From assembly GCF_035083965.1 (NCBI RefSeq), contig NC_089727.1, positions 21,467,769-21,531,768 on the forward strand: 64,000 nt of DNA, read 5' to 3'. This document shows, one piece after another, positions 10,231 to 22,104 of this stretch. Origin of the DNA: Branchiostoma lanceolatum. Taxonomy: Eukaryota; Chordata; Leptocardii; Amphioxiformes; Branchiostomatidae. Positions within the stretch are counted from its first letter, which is position 1. Each line of letters begins with the position of its first letter. The translations under genes were made by a program, and so were the position numbers. Under the pieces are notes generated by a model. The model did not search any database. It was not told the DNA's origin and saw only the letters and a list, made by a program, of their open reading frames with translations.

Positions 10231-13200
10231 TCAGAATGTGTAAGCGTTGAGGGCAGCTCTGGAGGACCCCTGAGTACCCTTTTCGGTCTCAACGCCGCAC
10301 TTGTGCCGCGGGTTGAAGCACCCGACGCTCTGACCGACCCGGATCTTTTGCCCGTGGTGCACGTTGAACACGAAACTTTTCGGGGCCTCGAAAACGAGGA
10401 CGATGGTTGAACCGATGTTGAATTCGCCGTACTGGTCCCCCTTGTGCAGTTCCACCCCCCTCCCCAAGTGGTCCAGGAAGATGTGATCGAAGAAGTCACC
10501 GTTGACATGGTTTTCCGCAGGGTTGTTTGTGTACAGGGCCTGGAGGGATTATGAAAAACAAAGTTTTACAAAATCAACATTCATCAAAAATCGTTGTGAA
10601 ATATTTGGAGTTTTTGTAATAATTTTATTAATTTCTTAATCGACAGAATATATCATAACCATGTCTATTTCACACATTACTCCACTTTCGCGGGTTCCTG
10701 GTTTTTGCCTGAGTGACAACGTTCCCTTATACTGCTAGTCTGCGGAAGAATCTTGGATGCAGCCCTGCTCAACCTTAACCATCCTGCCAATCTCCAGTTA
10801 CAACTCATGAGCTAGTAGTATAGACCAAACTTTGACCAAGGCACCAAGACAAACAAAGAAACAAACAAACCGAAAACAGACCCAAAAATATGTCAGACCT
10901 AAAGTGCAAGGGTTTTGCTAACACCCCATTACACATAGCTGAACATGGCTCCCGACCACTAAGCCAACTACATGTATGGTGGTATGTTGGAAGCAGTCTG
11001 ACCAGTTTTAGATTTATAGTCAAATATAACTCCTAAGCACAATCCTGACCACATAACTTGACTAACAGTACAAAGTAAAGCCAGCTCACCGTGTCAAAAT
11101 AGATCTTGACGGAGCCGACGTTGGTGGCGCCGACCGGGCTCATGGAGAAGAAGCCCTCGGACCAGCGACCGGACAGGACGACACGCTCGTTCAGGTTGAA
11201 GACGTTATTCACACAGTTGAGGATCCAGGGGTTGACAGTCACTAGGGCACCTGCGACAGAGGAACATACTTTACAGACTATAGAAGGGTTCAGTCACAGT
11301 TACTAAGCTTAATCACTAATATTGTGGAGCGGACAACAACATGAGGGCCTGCATGCTCTTTTCCATGAGGCGTAGGCAGCCTATTTTTATTTCCCGTAAT
11401 TCGTAGGGAAAGCCGTCTTAGTCATGTAATTAGTAGGAAGGACACCAAATTTAGTGTAATCGCCTTCCATAATTCTAGTGTAATACAGAGGGTGTTCTTC
11501 TGAATTCAGCGTAAAGCATTGTCAGGACCCCCCATGCGGACAATCCTACAAGCAAAGGTGGCAAGCGTCAAAGGTTAAATGACATGCCCCCTGACTTGGC
11601 AAGTGTCAAAGGTTCACTGACATGCCCCCTGACCTGGAAAGTGTCAAGGGTTAACTGACATGCCCCATGACCCGGAAAGCGGCAAAGGTTAACTGTCATG
11701 CCGCCTAACCTGGGAAGTGTCAATGAAAGTTTAACCCTTGACCCTTGACATTGGAAGTGCCAAAGGTTAACTAACCCTGATCTAGAAATTGTCAAAGGTT
11801 AAGAGTTATGCCGCCTGACCTGGAAAGTGTCAAAGGTTAAAAGTTATGCCCCCTGACCTGGGAAGTGTCAAAGGTTAAGAGTTATGCCCCCTGACCTGAG
11901 AAGTGTCAAAGGTTAAGAGTTAAGCCCCCTGACCTGGGAAGTGCCTCCTGTGCAGGACCTCCCAGTCTGCGGGTGAGTGAAAGCGGTGGTAGTCGCCCGG
12001 TGCGAGGTAGATGGTGATGTGGAACAAGCTGTTGACATCAGGGTGCTCCAGGATCATGTTCTGGTAGTCGTCTATTCCAACTTCCTCCTGTGGACAAAAA
12101 ATATCAAAAAAGGGAAAACATTTTAGACTGCCAGCCATGTTTCTGATACTATCACTAGCCTCTGCTATATCTAGTTGTAGGTAGCATGTGTAGTGAAGTA
12201 GTTAGTGGCCCTGCCTCTGAAACTAGAAGCCGTGAGTTTGATCCTGGCTGTGTCACTCACCCTACATGCACGCTACAAGAGGGGTTGAGGTCCTTAGGAC
12301 AGGACAATAAGCCACAGTTCACTGTTAATTTGTTACTTTTCCTATTCCTTTAACTATTATAGTACTATTAGTCATTTCTTTTTCTTCTGGGGGGGAGGGG
12401 CTTTTTATACTAGATACAGAGTGGGCCTAAACAATTTGATTTGGAAATTTTGGTTGACCTCTGACCTCATAACCTTTCGCCAATCCCCAGTTGTTGTTAC
12501 TGCGGCCCAGGAACCTCTCGAGCGAGTAGGTCACGCCCTTGACCTGCTCCAGTTGGCTGTTGGTCACGCGGCCGAAATGCACCACTGTCCCATCCGCAGG
12601 GCTCACCTGTAGGGAGAAAATGGCATCTCATCAGATCGTCACATATTGTATGTGTACATGTATTTGTTTGTGTTTCTGGAGCAATACTTAATGAATGAAT
12701 GAATGAATGAATGAAGACCTTTATTGTATGTTCGTGCCCCCAGGGGCTAGATACAGGTCATTTATCATAAACCTAACTAACATGTAAGTGACATACATGT
12801 ATACAGTGAAATATATACAGCATGGTAGACGAAAGTAATAAGCTAAGCTAATCCAGTAGAGTCAACTTAATAAGAACCTATGGATGGATTGTGATGATAG
12901 TTAATGCAGAAATGTTTGCAGCGACTGTTTTCACGCGAACTTCAAAACACCGCTAACATTTTTGTCCAATACAATGTAGTAGTATGTTACTATAGCGCTG
13001 CCGCTAACTCAAAACCACCACAAACACTCCATTCTGGCCATAGCGCGAATTGCCGCGAAATAAAAACCACACGAATTTAAATGCATTTACAGTATGTGGG
13101 CATGTTTTGGGAGATGAAGGTGAACTCAGAATTTTGGCCCCCAGGCAGAAATTCTTGGTACTGCAGCAGAACCTCCTTTTATTGTATCTTTTGCCCTGGG

Positions 13201-13809
13201 CATGGAAGTGTCTTACAGATTCCAATTTATAGCTGACCCACCGTTCAGCTACAACTATGAAGATGTTTCCAGACTGTGTGACTAGACCACCATAGGGGTC
13301 CTCCAGTGCACTGGGATGTTGTTGTTTTGTACTGTTGAGGTGGTGTCCGGGAGGTTTTGTTTTTGCACAGTTCACATTTACACCAAAAATAGAGGAAATA
13401 ATGAAGAAAATATGCTGTAAAGGGGTTGTACATGTCAGTACCTGTCATTCACACTAAGATCTATTCGCAAGAATAATTTCAATTTTTGCTCCAAAATCTT
13501 ACATAGTGTGCCTTTAAGGCTACCGGATTCTTTCTTCCTTCTTCTAATAAGAAAACACAAAATTGTACTTACTATTCTATGGACGGGGTCTAAGGGTCTT
13601 GCGTTTGGCTTGAGTCTTCTTGTGAAGAAGTCCTGTATACATGTGTACTGTGAAGGGTCCGAGATGATGGCTTCTTTGAGATTCGCGCCGAAGATCCAGC
13701 AGTAGAGGCGTACGACCGGGCCGCGCAGCCAGGTGGGAAGAACGAGGCTCTGGATCGCTCCCCAAAGACGAGACAGCTCGCGCCACGGCAGGAAGAAGTA
13801 GAAGTAGAC
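10231..13809 (-). CDS. PISD: Phosphatidylserine decarboxylase proenzyme (mitochondrial type), five core exons
   Basis: Converts phosphatidylserine to phosphatidylethanolamine at the mitochondrial inner membrane. Exons in transcript order: 13809-13573, 12606-12466, 12087-11934, 11250-11090, 10539-10231 (stop). Phases agree; the donor at 12466 was chosen among nearby GTs because it keeps the frame. Family signatures: [18 protein letters not shown], the Asp of VSPADG, the second His of [23 protein letters not shown], and the self-cleavage motif NIGST, where the Ser becomes the pyruvoyl group. Those Asp, His and Ser residues are the known self-cleavage triad. The alpha chain is 59 residues, nearly twice what I recall for human, because of a 28-30-residue tail after VGQSVG. 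The intron after 11934 carries a junction minisatellite. N-terminal exon proposed separately. Confidence 0.92.
11545..11945 (-). repeat. 38-40-bp minisatellite built from a PISD exon/intron junction, about 10 units
   Basis: On the minus strand the PISD exon ends CACTTCCCAG with intron GTCAGGGGGC. That junction recurs about every 38-40 bp through the intron (plus-strand landmarks AAGTGTCAAAGGTT near 11557, 11599, 11639, 11677, 11716, 11756, 11787, 11826, 11864, 11901). Units also contain CTCTTAACCTTTGACAC, which resembles a branch point and weak pyrimidine tract ahead of CAG|GT. Confidence 0.92.
12170..12330 (+). mobile_element. tRNA-derived SINE head (probable)
   Basis: TAGTGAAGTAGTTAGTGG resembles a Pol III A box and GAGTTTGATCCTGGC a B box about 30 bp later. 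What follows does not fold as a clean tRNA. Lies in a PISD intron. Confidence 0.4.
12690..12785 (-). mobile_element. Non-LTR element 3' end with ATTC-repeat tail
   Basis: On the minus strand: GGGGGCACGAACATACAATAAAGG, trimmed here to its key parts GGGGGCACGAAC and CAATAAAGGTC, followed by a run of ATTC repeats. A short simple-repeat tail after such a sequence is typical of CR1/L2-like LINEs and the SINEs they mobilise. Confidence 0.45.
12900..13094. mobile_element. TACTGTAAATGCA-family MITE-like element
   Basis: Left end degraded (TTAATGCAGAAATGTTTGC); right end AATGCATTTACAGTA intact. Interior GCGAAATAAAAACCAC matches the family. In a PISD intron. Confidence 0.6.
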
Positions 13810-14645
13810 CTGAAGGGGGAAAAAAAAATAACATGTTTAAATTTGCCTCCAATACATTAAAAAAATCTGTCATTCTTATCTTGAGTTCTCTTCTTGGGAA
13901 CGATTTAACAAAAACGAGCTGCTAGGGGGACAAAACTTATGTCACTTGTTCCCATGCATAAGAGCTAACAACCAAAAAATTGTAACCATAGTATCTCCCA
14001 AACATCATGAGATGCAAAAACCAGTTACTGTAGTTTTGCTGCAGTCCCAAGGTTACACACCAGGGGGCCTAAAATTAACGATCACCTTTTCAAGAAGTGC
14101 CCAATGCATATAACACTACTGAATACGTGTACATGTAGCGTAAAATGTCAATCCATCCAGAAGGTCTTAATTATGAGTTATGCCAACTACAAATATAAAT
14201 ATCCAGAAATACAAACACAGACGAAAACATGTTTGAAAATACCTTCAATTTTTACGAAGGTAGAAATTGTATATAACATTGGAATCATATTGTTTTATAC
14301 AAGATTGTTGTGAATTTAAGTATATTTTCTATCCTGGTCACCCCTTTAAGCATAACCTAAATAGAACAACCATTCGAGATTCAAACGATTTGACAGGCAA
14401 ATATTTGAATTTAAATGCCAGCTGATTATGATGCTATTTTAAGACCTAGTTCCAAAGTCCATGTTATCATAAGTGAAGGCCTCACACGTCCACTACACGT
14501 GAGAAATGTTACATCATTGAATACCAGGTGCCACATGACATAAATTGTATACACTTGGAAACTACCCAGTGCTATTTTGAGGTTATTCAGCTAAATGTAC
14601 TTTAAGGGTGCATTTTTATCCAAAAAAACATAATTTATCAGAAAA

Positions 14646-15976
14646 CTAGAGTTCCACGAACACTTTATCTTCGCCAAATAATCAAGGCTTATTATGGAGA
14701 GTGATTAATATTTACATGCTTATCACCCGCTGCAAATTTGATCATGCACCATACCATTTGGAAGTTATGCTGGGGGGGGGGGGGGGGGAATGAGTCCAGT
14801 CTAGATAGTGTTAAAAATCATTTGGTGGTACAGGACTAGTATATGTGTAGAGTGTGCTGATATATGTAACAAGTTTAATGAACTTTCAGATGCTACAAGT
14901 ATCGAATTCCTGCCATTGATCACTATGGAATTATGGTTTTTCCTCATCAATTATGCATATTGGCTCCCATATGCATAATTACCATCTATCTAAATCAAAT
15001 TATAACTTAAGCTATTAACAAACCAAAAATCATGATGATCCATTGACCCCTTCTTGAGTTATTACCAAATGAAGGGCGCACAGCTGGCACACAGCTGGGT
15101 GACCTAAATCCTAAGCCAGGCAATCCTCCAAGTGTCCCTGAATTGAGGTCGAGTAACAGCTTTCAATGCGATTATACATTACTCTCTTTAATTATGTAAA
15201 TGAAGTCCCAATTTGCATACTATACATTTCATTATGTTAATCATCACCTAAGGTACCTGCGTACCAAAAGCAATAAAGATACACCAAACCCTGCATGAGT
15301 TATCCTCCTCCAAAGTTTCATACATAAAGGCCCACTGCAGCTCAAAACAAGTCGTCAAGAGGCCCAAACTTACACCACTTGTTCCCTGCCCCAAGACCCA
15401 TCCACTATAAAAAAATCATCTACCTGGCGCCTCCAGAAAATTTCACCCCAAACTTTGAAGCTCCGCTGCAATACTTTAGATACCCGCTAGAAGGCCCATT
15501 ATCCAACTTGACCTTCCTTTCTGTAAACCTTACCCACCCACTAAGTATCATGCAGGACCATCGACAGTTTCTCGAGTTATGTTGGCGACATACAAATACA
15601 CATACACACAAAGCCCGCTGCAGTACCGACGGAAAATGCCAGGGGAACCATTTTTGAACTTGACCTCCGTTTCTACAACATCTACACACCTGCAAAAAAT
15701 CATGAAGATCCATCAACGTTTCCGTCACTTTTTTTTGCCTACATACAAACACAAAAAATTCAAAGTCCGCTGCAGTACTGTTGAAAAACGCAAGGTGAAC
15801 CATTTTCGAACTTGACCTTCCTCTGCACAGCCACTACACACCTACCAAAAATCATAAAGATTCATTGAAGTTTTCTTGAGTTATGTTCCAGACATACATA
15901 CAGACCCACCCAACAGATTTTTCAACCGAAAACATAATCTTCCCCGAGTACTAATACTCGGCGAAGATAATAATAC
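14646..15976. mobile_element. 1.3-kb repeat element with TTATCTTCGCC / GGCGAAGATAA ends
   Basis: Begins CTAGAGTTCCACGAACAC then TTATCTTCGCC, and ends GGCGAAGATAATAATACC after the hairpin CGAGTACTAATACTCG. Inside, units of 160-180 bp share CCGCTGCAGTAC, AACTTGACCTTCC and a Py-CGAGTTATGTT-n-AGACATAC block, in at least three rounds (15420-15960). The same opening and blocks recur at 52445-53075, 57190-57345 and 60088-60180. Class unknown. Confidence 0.55.
14771..14787 (+). repeat. G homopolymer run
   Basis: About 17 consecutive G. Length may be unreliable in the assembly. Confidence 0.8.
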
Positions 15977-16087
15977 CCGCTTCTAGACTGTGGAATGCTC
16001 CTTTAAGCTACCCCCATCTTGGATCCGAGATCTTGAATTTTCAAAAATACAATTTTTTTTAGCAAAGAATATAATTCATTATGAACA

Positions 16088-16248
16088 TTAGCCTCCTGTG
16101 CAGGCTTCCTACAACGGTGGCATATATATTAGGGGGGGGGGGGGGGGGGTCTCTAATGCCAGCAAGGGAGTTGTGTAGCCGACTACACAACTCCCTTGGC
16201 TACACAGCTCCCTTGCTGACATTAGAGAGGCTAATGAACAGGAGGCTT
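16088..16248. mobile_element. Foldback hairpin element with G-run insertion
   Basis: TAGCCTCCTG near 16090 is mirrored by AACAGGAGGCTT at 16237-16248. TCTCTAATGCCAGCAAGGGA at 16151 is mirrored by CCCTTGCTGACATTAGAGA. Inside, GTTGTGTAGC-CGA-CTACACAAC forms the tip. A run of about 19 G interrupts one arm. Confidence 0.65.
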
Positions 16249-17853
16249 AAATGAACATATCAAAAGTTGCATTTCCCATTCTACTAGCATGCGAGTCTTG
16301 AGAGCTTAGGCAATAGGCCGGAATTCCAAATCTGAAATATGTCACCATCCACAATATATTGCGTGCTTCTACGTACATGTATAGACCAGGAAAAAAAGCT
16401 ACCCACCCCTTTGATAGAATTGGTAGCATCTACGTTACACAAAGCAGTTATTGAACCAGGATGTTGGGAGAGGAAAAATATCAGCTCTACCACTTTAGAA
16501 TTTCACAATCATTCAATCCATCACTGAACAGTAAACAGATCAATACACAAGAGATTATGGCTTTACCTGTATAATATATAGGGCAAAGCATGGAAAAATC
16601 CCCAAATGTTAAAGGGGAATCAAATATATTAGTTAGCTCAGCTGTGTTTTTCAAAACTTTTCAAAGGCAAGAAATTATAAGGTTTTGTATAAACAACAAG
16701 TAACTTAAAGGAAGCTTTTTGATTGATGGCCATTCAAAAACATGCTAACGTAACATGACCTATTTACGTGCAGAACCTATTTACATCCGGTTTGGCTCAT
16801 GTCCACATGTCGCGGTGTATTATGCCAAAGCCTGTTCTCATGAGCAATAAAGAACATCATCAGTATGATCCTTAGCCATCTCTTTAATTTTTGCACAGCA
16901 AAACATAATGGCCATGCGTTTACCACGTGAACGCCACGTGCCGTGCATGTGGGGGAAATTTACAGATAAACACTGTTTTTTTTCCATCGCGTTAAGCAAG
17001 TGGCCGGACAGACATAGTGATTTTACCATCATTTGTCTGCTACTTTGGACAGTTACTGTGCATTTTTTTCTGGTCTATGTTCTTGAAGCATAGCGCTAGA
17101 AGTGGACAATAATGGGTTACCCTAGCACAATTCTTCACTATATACCTCATCAGTATAAATACATGCTCGCACGGCGTTAAACAGGTGGAGAAAAACTTAC
17201 AGACCATGCATTTTCTTTTTAGAAGAGCTGATATTTCTGCCCATGGGTTTGAAATTCGGCTCTGTCCGCGCGGTTTTAAGATAAATACGTTTTGAATAAA
17301 TTGGACGTTAACTGGTCACCTTACGTTAGCTAGGGTTACTGCTTTTATAATTGTGTTGGCACTTAAGCACAACTGTGCCTCAATTTAGAGTTTTCCATAA
17401 TATCATATAAGTAAGTACTAGTTCTGTAATTATTATAGTAGTATTAGGAACAACGTTTAGGGACTGTCCCCCCAGACATTTTAACAATAATTATTTTACT
17501 AGATGGATTCCTTCAGGCACTCTCTTAAAGCTACGACTCATGACACACTAGCTTCTTGGAAGACATAGCCCATAACTGCTTTCTTTGTACTGTATTATAA
17601 TTACACTACATACTTCACAGCATTCTTTAATGATGTACAGTACATGCAATGCCTTGGGGGTAGTGTGACTGTCAGACAATTTTATGCCGCTCTGTAGGCA
17701 CACACACAACACAGTTTGTTAAATGTTAAAAACCGCCTCAGGAAAAACAGCCAACATTCTAGAAAGTGCCACGTCCCCCCAAACAGGTAGCTGCTGTTTT
17801 TAACCCCTCCAATCTCTGAAGCTGAAACGCTGCACAATAAAGGTTAAACTAAG

Positions 17854-18084
17854 TACTGTGAACGTATTTAACTAATTTTAAGTTCATGAGCTTTTCATTT
17901 TGCGGTAGGGAAGAAATGGAGTGTTGGCGGTGGTTTAAAGTTTGTGTTTGAAACAATTGTAGCACTATGCATGTACAGTCATAGACGGGCAAAAGTTTCG
18001 CGGTGGTTTTAAGTTCGCGCTGAAAGTTCACTGCGAAAACCGCAAACATAAAACCATCGGGAACATAATTCTGCATTTACAGTA
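17854..18084. mobile_element. TACTGTAAATGCA-family MITE-like element
   Basis: Ends TACTGTGAACG and CTGCATTTACAGTA, with interior TTTGCGGTAGG, GCGGTGGTTTTAAGTTCGCG and ACCGCAAACATAAAACCA. In the presumed PISD first intron. Confidence 0.6.
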
Positions 18085-19144
18085 CTGCATACACGTAGTA
18101 GGCGTGGCTCAGAGCAGATAGGTGTGACTAGTTGTGCCATATAAATTAGTACATGACACCGATGTTACTCTTAGCTCTGTTACGCTGAATGGCTATAAAT
18201 AATATACAGGTGCAGGAGTTTTTCTAAAGTGGGAAGAAGGGTGCTGCCCCCTCATGCTCTATAAGAGGAGATTTGATTTATTTATTTGGCTTTAGAATTT
18301 CTGCTAAAATGGTCCTGGTCTGGAGAGCCGTTTCACCAATCTTTCTGAAAGGATTTTTTAATTTGTTTCTTATTGCCTAAGTTCTCAGACTGAAATCTGA
18401 CTTATCATTGCTAGTTTTTGTGTTCTAAAAAAAAAAAAGATGTATCCACTCCACCCAGGCACCCCCCTTTAATATCACATGGACCATCCCTGGAAAATGA
18501 CAATCCTTCATTCTTTCAAAAAACAGCTGAATATGCAAACATGACAGCCGCCTTTTGTATAATCTGTACAACTGTATATACCATTCCTCTGCTGTAAGAA
18601 ACAGTGATTGTAAGCAAATCACTTAAAATCTGACTTCAACACCAAATGAATAAATAAGCGGGTTGTAACAAATTCATTTGAAGAAAAAGTATGTGTCATA
18701 AAATAAATTAATGACTATGAGCTATTTTCTACTAGCAATGGCGTGAAAAACAAATAGAAACGGCAATAACAATTGAATAAATCAATACCACAACAAAAAG
18801 GGGTGTGAACAACATCATAGATAAGAAGATGGCCCAAAGACAACAAACCCTAATTTTAGTACTGGTACCATGGTAGCTGGACCATTCCACAAAAATGTCT
18901 GTTGGTTGCCAATTTCAACACAGATGGGTCACTCCCTTTTTGTGTAAATCTTTAATATTCAGAGTTAAAACGCCTTTTAAATTGTGCCTCAAATGACCAT
19001 TGGGAATATTTGAATATCATCATTCTAATATTTTGAATTAAAAAAAAAATGTCAACTACACATCTGCTTGGAGCTCATCGTCAGCGGGGTGACTCAGCCC
19101 AAGAGCCGGTAACCTAGCCGCAGACGTCCCGCTTGTAAACGCAC

Positions 19145-19198
19145 CTGCAGCCGCCGCCAGAACGACAACTCAGCCACCAGAGATATTTCCACGCTCAT
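19145..19198 (-). CDS. PISD: Possible first coding exon of PISD
   Basis: On the minus strand an ATG at 19198 opens 18 codons (MSVEISLVAELSFWRRLQ) and ends at CAG|GTGCGT, a good donor in phase 0. The next PISD exon (13809) also opens in phase 0. An in-frame TAA lies four codons upstream and the -3 base is a purine, so this ATG would be the true start. The surrounding 19050-19340 is locally GC- and CpG-rich in AT-rich DNA, as a promoter/first exon would be. The basic end (FWRR) suits a mitochondrial leader, but the peptide is too short to prove homology. Joined to the core exons it gives 351 residues. Confidence 0.45.
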
Positions 19199-19345
19199 TG
19201 CTCCTTATTCCCTCCTCATAGATCGCTCCAAGAATCATGGAATTCCTTTAAGACGTCTTAAGGGGGCTAAGAACAGCGCCTTCCTTCCCTTGACACGCCG
19301 GCCGGCCCCCACGCTTTACGCTCCGGAAAATTCCACGCCCCATTC
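19199..19345 (-). promoter_or_regulatory. Probable PISD promoter region
   Basis: GC-rich block upstream of the proposed PISD ATG, with GACGTC (a CRE-like core) at 19253 and CGCCGGCCGGCC. No TATA box seen. Promoter status follows only from position and composition. Confidence 0.35.
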
Positions 19346-20523
19346 AAGAGAGAGGGGCCAAGATCCCCTAACCGCCAAAAATTTTACAGACTATAATTTC
19401 TGCACTTCAAAATAAAAATGGAAACAATTCTCTTGTCACCAACAGTCAGTATAGATCTAAAATTATCAAATAAGTTTGATTTGTAAAATGTCTGATATTT
19501 TAAAGACCTTTTGATTGTAATTATTAGGCGTATTTGATACCGTCTATGTGGTCATGGGGTAATCACCCCACTAGACGGTACCATTTACAAACCAATCAGC
19601 GTTGGGGGGAAAGTTTATTTTGAAGGATTTGCTTTGTTAATGCGAACTAGTTTTGTGTCCGCGGTAAGCTTATTAATGAATTTCAAACCATCTCTATATT
19701 GTGTTTTCGACATTAGAATATTTGAAAGAATCATTATGTTATGAAGACCCCGTTTGCTTAATTGTTTAAAAGATGTTGTCCCCCTTGACACTTTTATCCC
19801 GGTCCTTACCCTCGGGCCATTCCATTCATTCCATGGGAAAGTGAAAAATGTAGGTCAGTAATGCCTCAAAGCAGATGTGAGGAGAAATGGAGATGTTTAC
19901 TGACTATGTACAGCCACAGTCATAGTCTCTACCAGACCTCTCTGAGGGCCGTTCATTGACATTTCTAAAACCAGTTTGAGAAAAGTCGCCTGTTTTAAAG
20001 ACTATGTTTTATCAGAGTGAATTAGTTAGTTACTTTATAGATTAATACACATCTTGATTACGAGCACAAGTATATTTTGATGAACTGAACATAGAAGTAC
20101 AATGTTTACTATACATCAACTGTTCAAAGCCAAGGTGTTAATCTGTTAACAGAGTGAAATACAGAGACTCTGTTTCAAATTTCAGCACAAAAATTTATTT
20201 TCCGGATCAACTGTCTACCACCAAAAAGGCTTAAGTGTCGCTCGGGTAAACGGAAACACAGCATTCTTTCCAAAGTATTGTTTTACATGCCTGCACCTTT
20301 GGGCAATACAAATGTACGTTCCACAAGACAGTACCCAAAGTTTTCTACCAGACGAGGGAAAATATTCTTTTAGGTGAATTTTTTACTTTCTACTAACTTA
20401 AAGTTTAAGGCAGTAACAACCAAGCTACATGTATACGGCTGCATCTTAACTATTGCGTGTGTGCATGTCAACAATTTTGCGCAGAGCAAGATATTTGTAC
20501 ATGTTTGTTGACCAAAAATGTGC

Positions 20524-20526
<3 letters not shown>

Positions 20527-20561
<35 letters not shown>

Positions 20562-20580
20562 ACACACACACACACACAGA
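20527..20580 (+). repeat. CA dinucleotide microsatellite
   Basis: About 26 CA units with one TACA interruption. The frames across it on both strands are artefacts. Confidence 0.95.
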
Positions 20581-21471
20581 ACACCAAAAAACAATACCTC
20601 TATTTTTCACGGAGGTAACAAGACCTAACATTACATGTAAGTGACAACACAAAACAATAGTTCCTGCTGTTTATTTCATGTACTGCAACAGATCACATCA
20701 AATCACAAATCTCAGCCAAAAATAGGGTAAACTTCGCAACATATCCAGTTGAAGTTTTTAAGCTTGATCAACACACCAACAAATATATACAGACAAGCAT
20801 TCTATCTTCTAATGTTACATGAAAATAGACCTCTGCTATAATATTTCGATGTTGTTTTATTGCTATGTTGCATCTCTTTGTTGCTTTTATTTACGTGCTT
20901 ATAGCCTTATAATTCTATGACACTTTTTTTTCTATTTAAGCCTTTTAAGTTCATGACACTTTTTCTATTCAAGCCTTTTAAGTTCATGACACTTTTTCTA
21001 TTAGGTTTCTACTACTGCTATATCTGTTATCATCTTGCATTGGTACATCTATTGTGAAAACCAAGGGAGGGTACCTGTACAGAAAATTCCTGGTCCGGAC
21101 CTGAACTTAATTATAGTAGTAACTTGTATACTCTTTGAGTGATACAAACCATGTTCAAATTGTGTAATATTGGAATGATACAATTATTTTCAGGGCACAG
21201 TAGTGCTGACAATTTAAAGAGCAACCATAAAATGAACCTACGCTCTAACTGGTCCAAAACTGTCTACTGATTCTCATCGTTTCTTTTTCGAACCGGTCTA
21301 GAAAGAAATATTTGTTTCATACCGGTACTATGCATGTACTGGTACCCACCACTAAAGAAAACAAAAGAAAATACATTTTTGTACACTGATTTTGCCCTTC
21401 ATAAATTTTATCCAGAAGAAGCTAGTACAAGTCAGTACTAAGTGAATCAAATTTTTAAGGGACTATATGAA

Positions 21472-22104
21472 GGGTATGCCTAAACACCTCACCCGACCTC
21501 ATCCGACCTCACCCGACCTCATCCGAGTCTAAAATGCAGTGCATACGGGGCAGGGACATTATTTGACGTTCTGGATACATTAAATATGCAATTATAAATG
21601 CAAAACAAGCAGCAAACTTGAAGTATTTACCAGTTTCTATAGGTAACGGGAGGTCAAGACAGCCGGCGCAATGAATACACACTACGTGCGTGTATTCGAG
21701 GCTGAAAAACACTTTGTGTACAGTTATTGTGTACAGATACTGTGTACAGTCATTGTGTACAGTTACTATGAGTGGTTTGTGATGAAAATTTAATTAGTAC
21801 CCACCGTCTTATCGTTCTGTTGGACAAAAATGAATAAAAAAGGTATGAAGAACTTCCCCATGTAGACCCCAACAGTGGCATGATCCAATATGGCGGCCAG
21901 AATATCTTCTATCTTGGAAACGAGCGGAGTAACTTATAAAAACTGGTAAATACTTAGAGTTTGCTGCTTGTTTTGCATTCATAATTGCATATTCAACGTA
22001 TCCAGAATGTCAAATAATGTCCCTACCCCGTATACACTGCATTTTAGACTCGGATGAGGTCGGGTGAGGTCGGATGAGGTCAGGTGAGGTGTTTAGGCAT
22101 ACCG
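21472..22104. mobile_element. Mutator-like non-autonomous element with about 165-bp inverted ends
   Basis: Left end GGGTATGCCTAAACACCTCA mirrors right end TGAGGTGTTTAGGCATACCG. Inverted similarity continues through CATCCGAGTCTAAAATGCAG, GGACATTATTTGACGTTCTG and AAGTATTTACCAGTTT, about 165 bp per arm. The insertion is flanked by a perfect 9-bp direct repeat CTATATGAA (21463-21471 and 22105-22113). Long inverted ends plus a 9-bp target duplication are the MULE signature. No transposase frame inside 633 bp. Confidence 0.85.

Larger units (their letters stand above)
13810..19144. other. Presumed PISD first intron: repeat-filled, no exon seen
   Basis: If the exon at 19145-19198 is right, this is a 5.3-kb intron. 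It holds a G run (14771-14787), a 1.3-kb repeat (14646-15976), a hairpin element (16088-16248) and a MITE-like copy (17854-18084). I see no conserved protein segment on either strand. Confidence 0.5.

Noticed and set aside
10195-10508. Frames of 71 and 139 codons over the last PISD exon
   Set aside because: Shadows in other frames of the exon that carries the NIGST motif.
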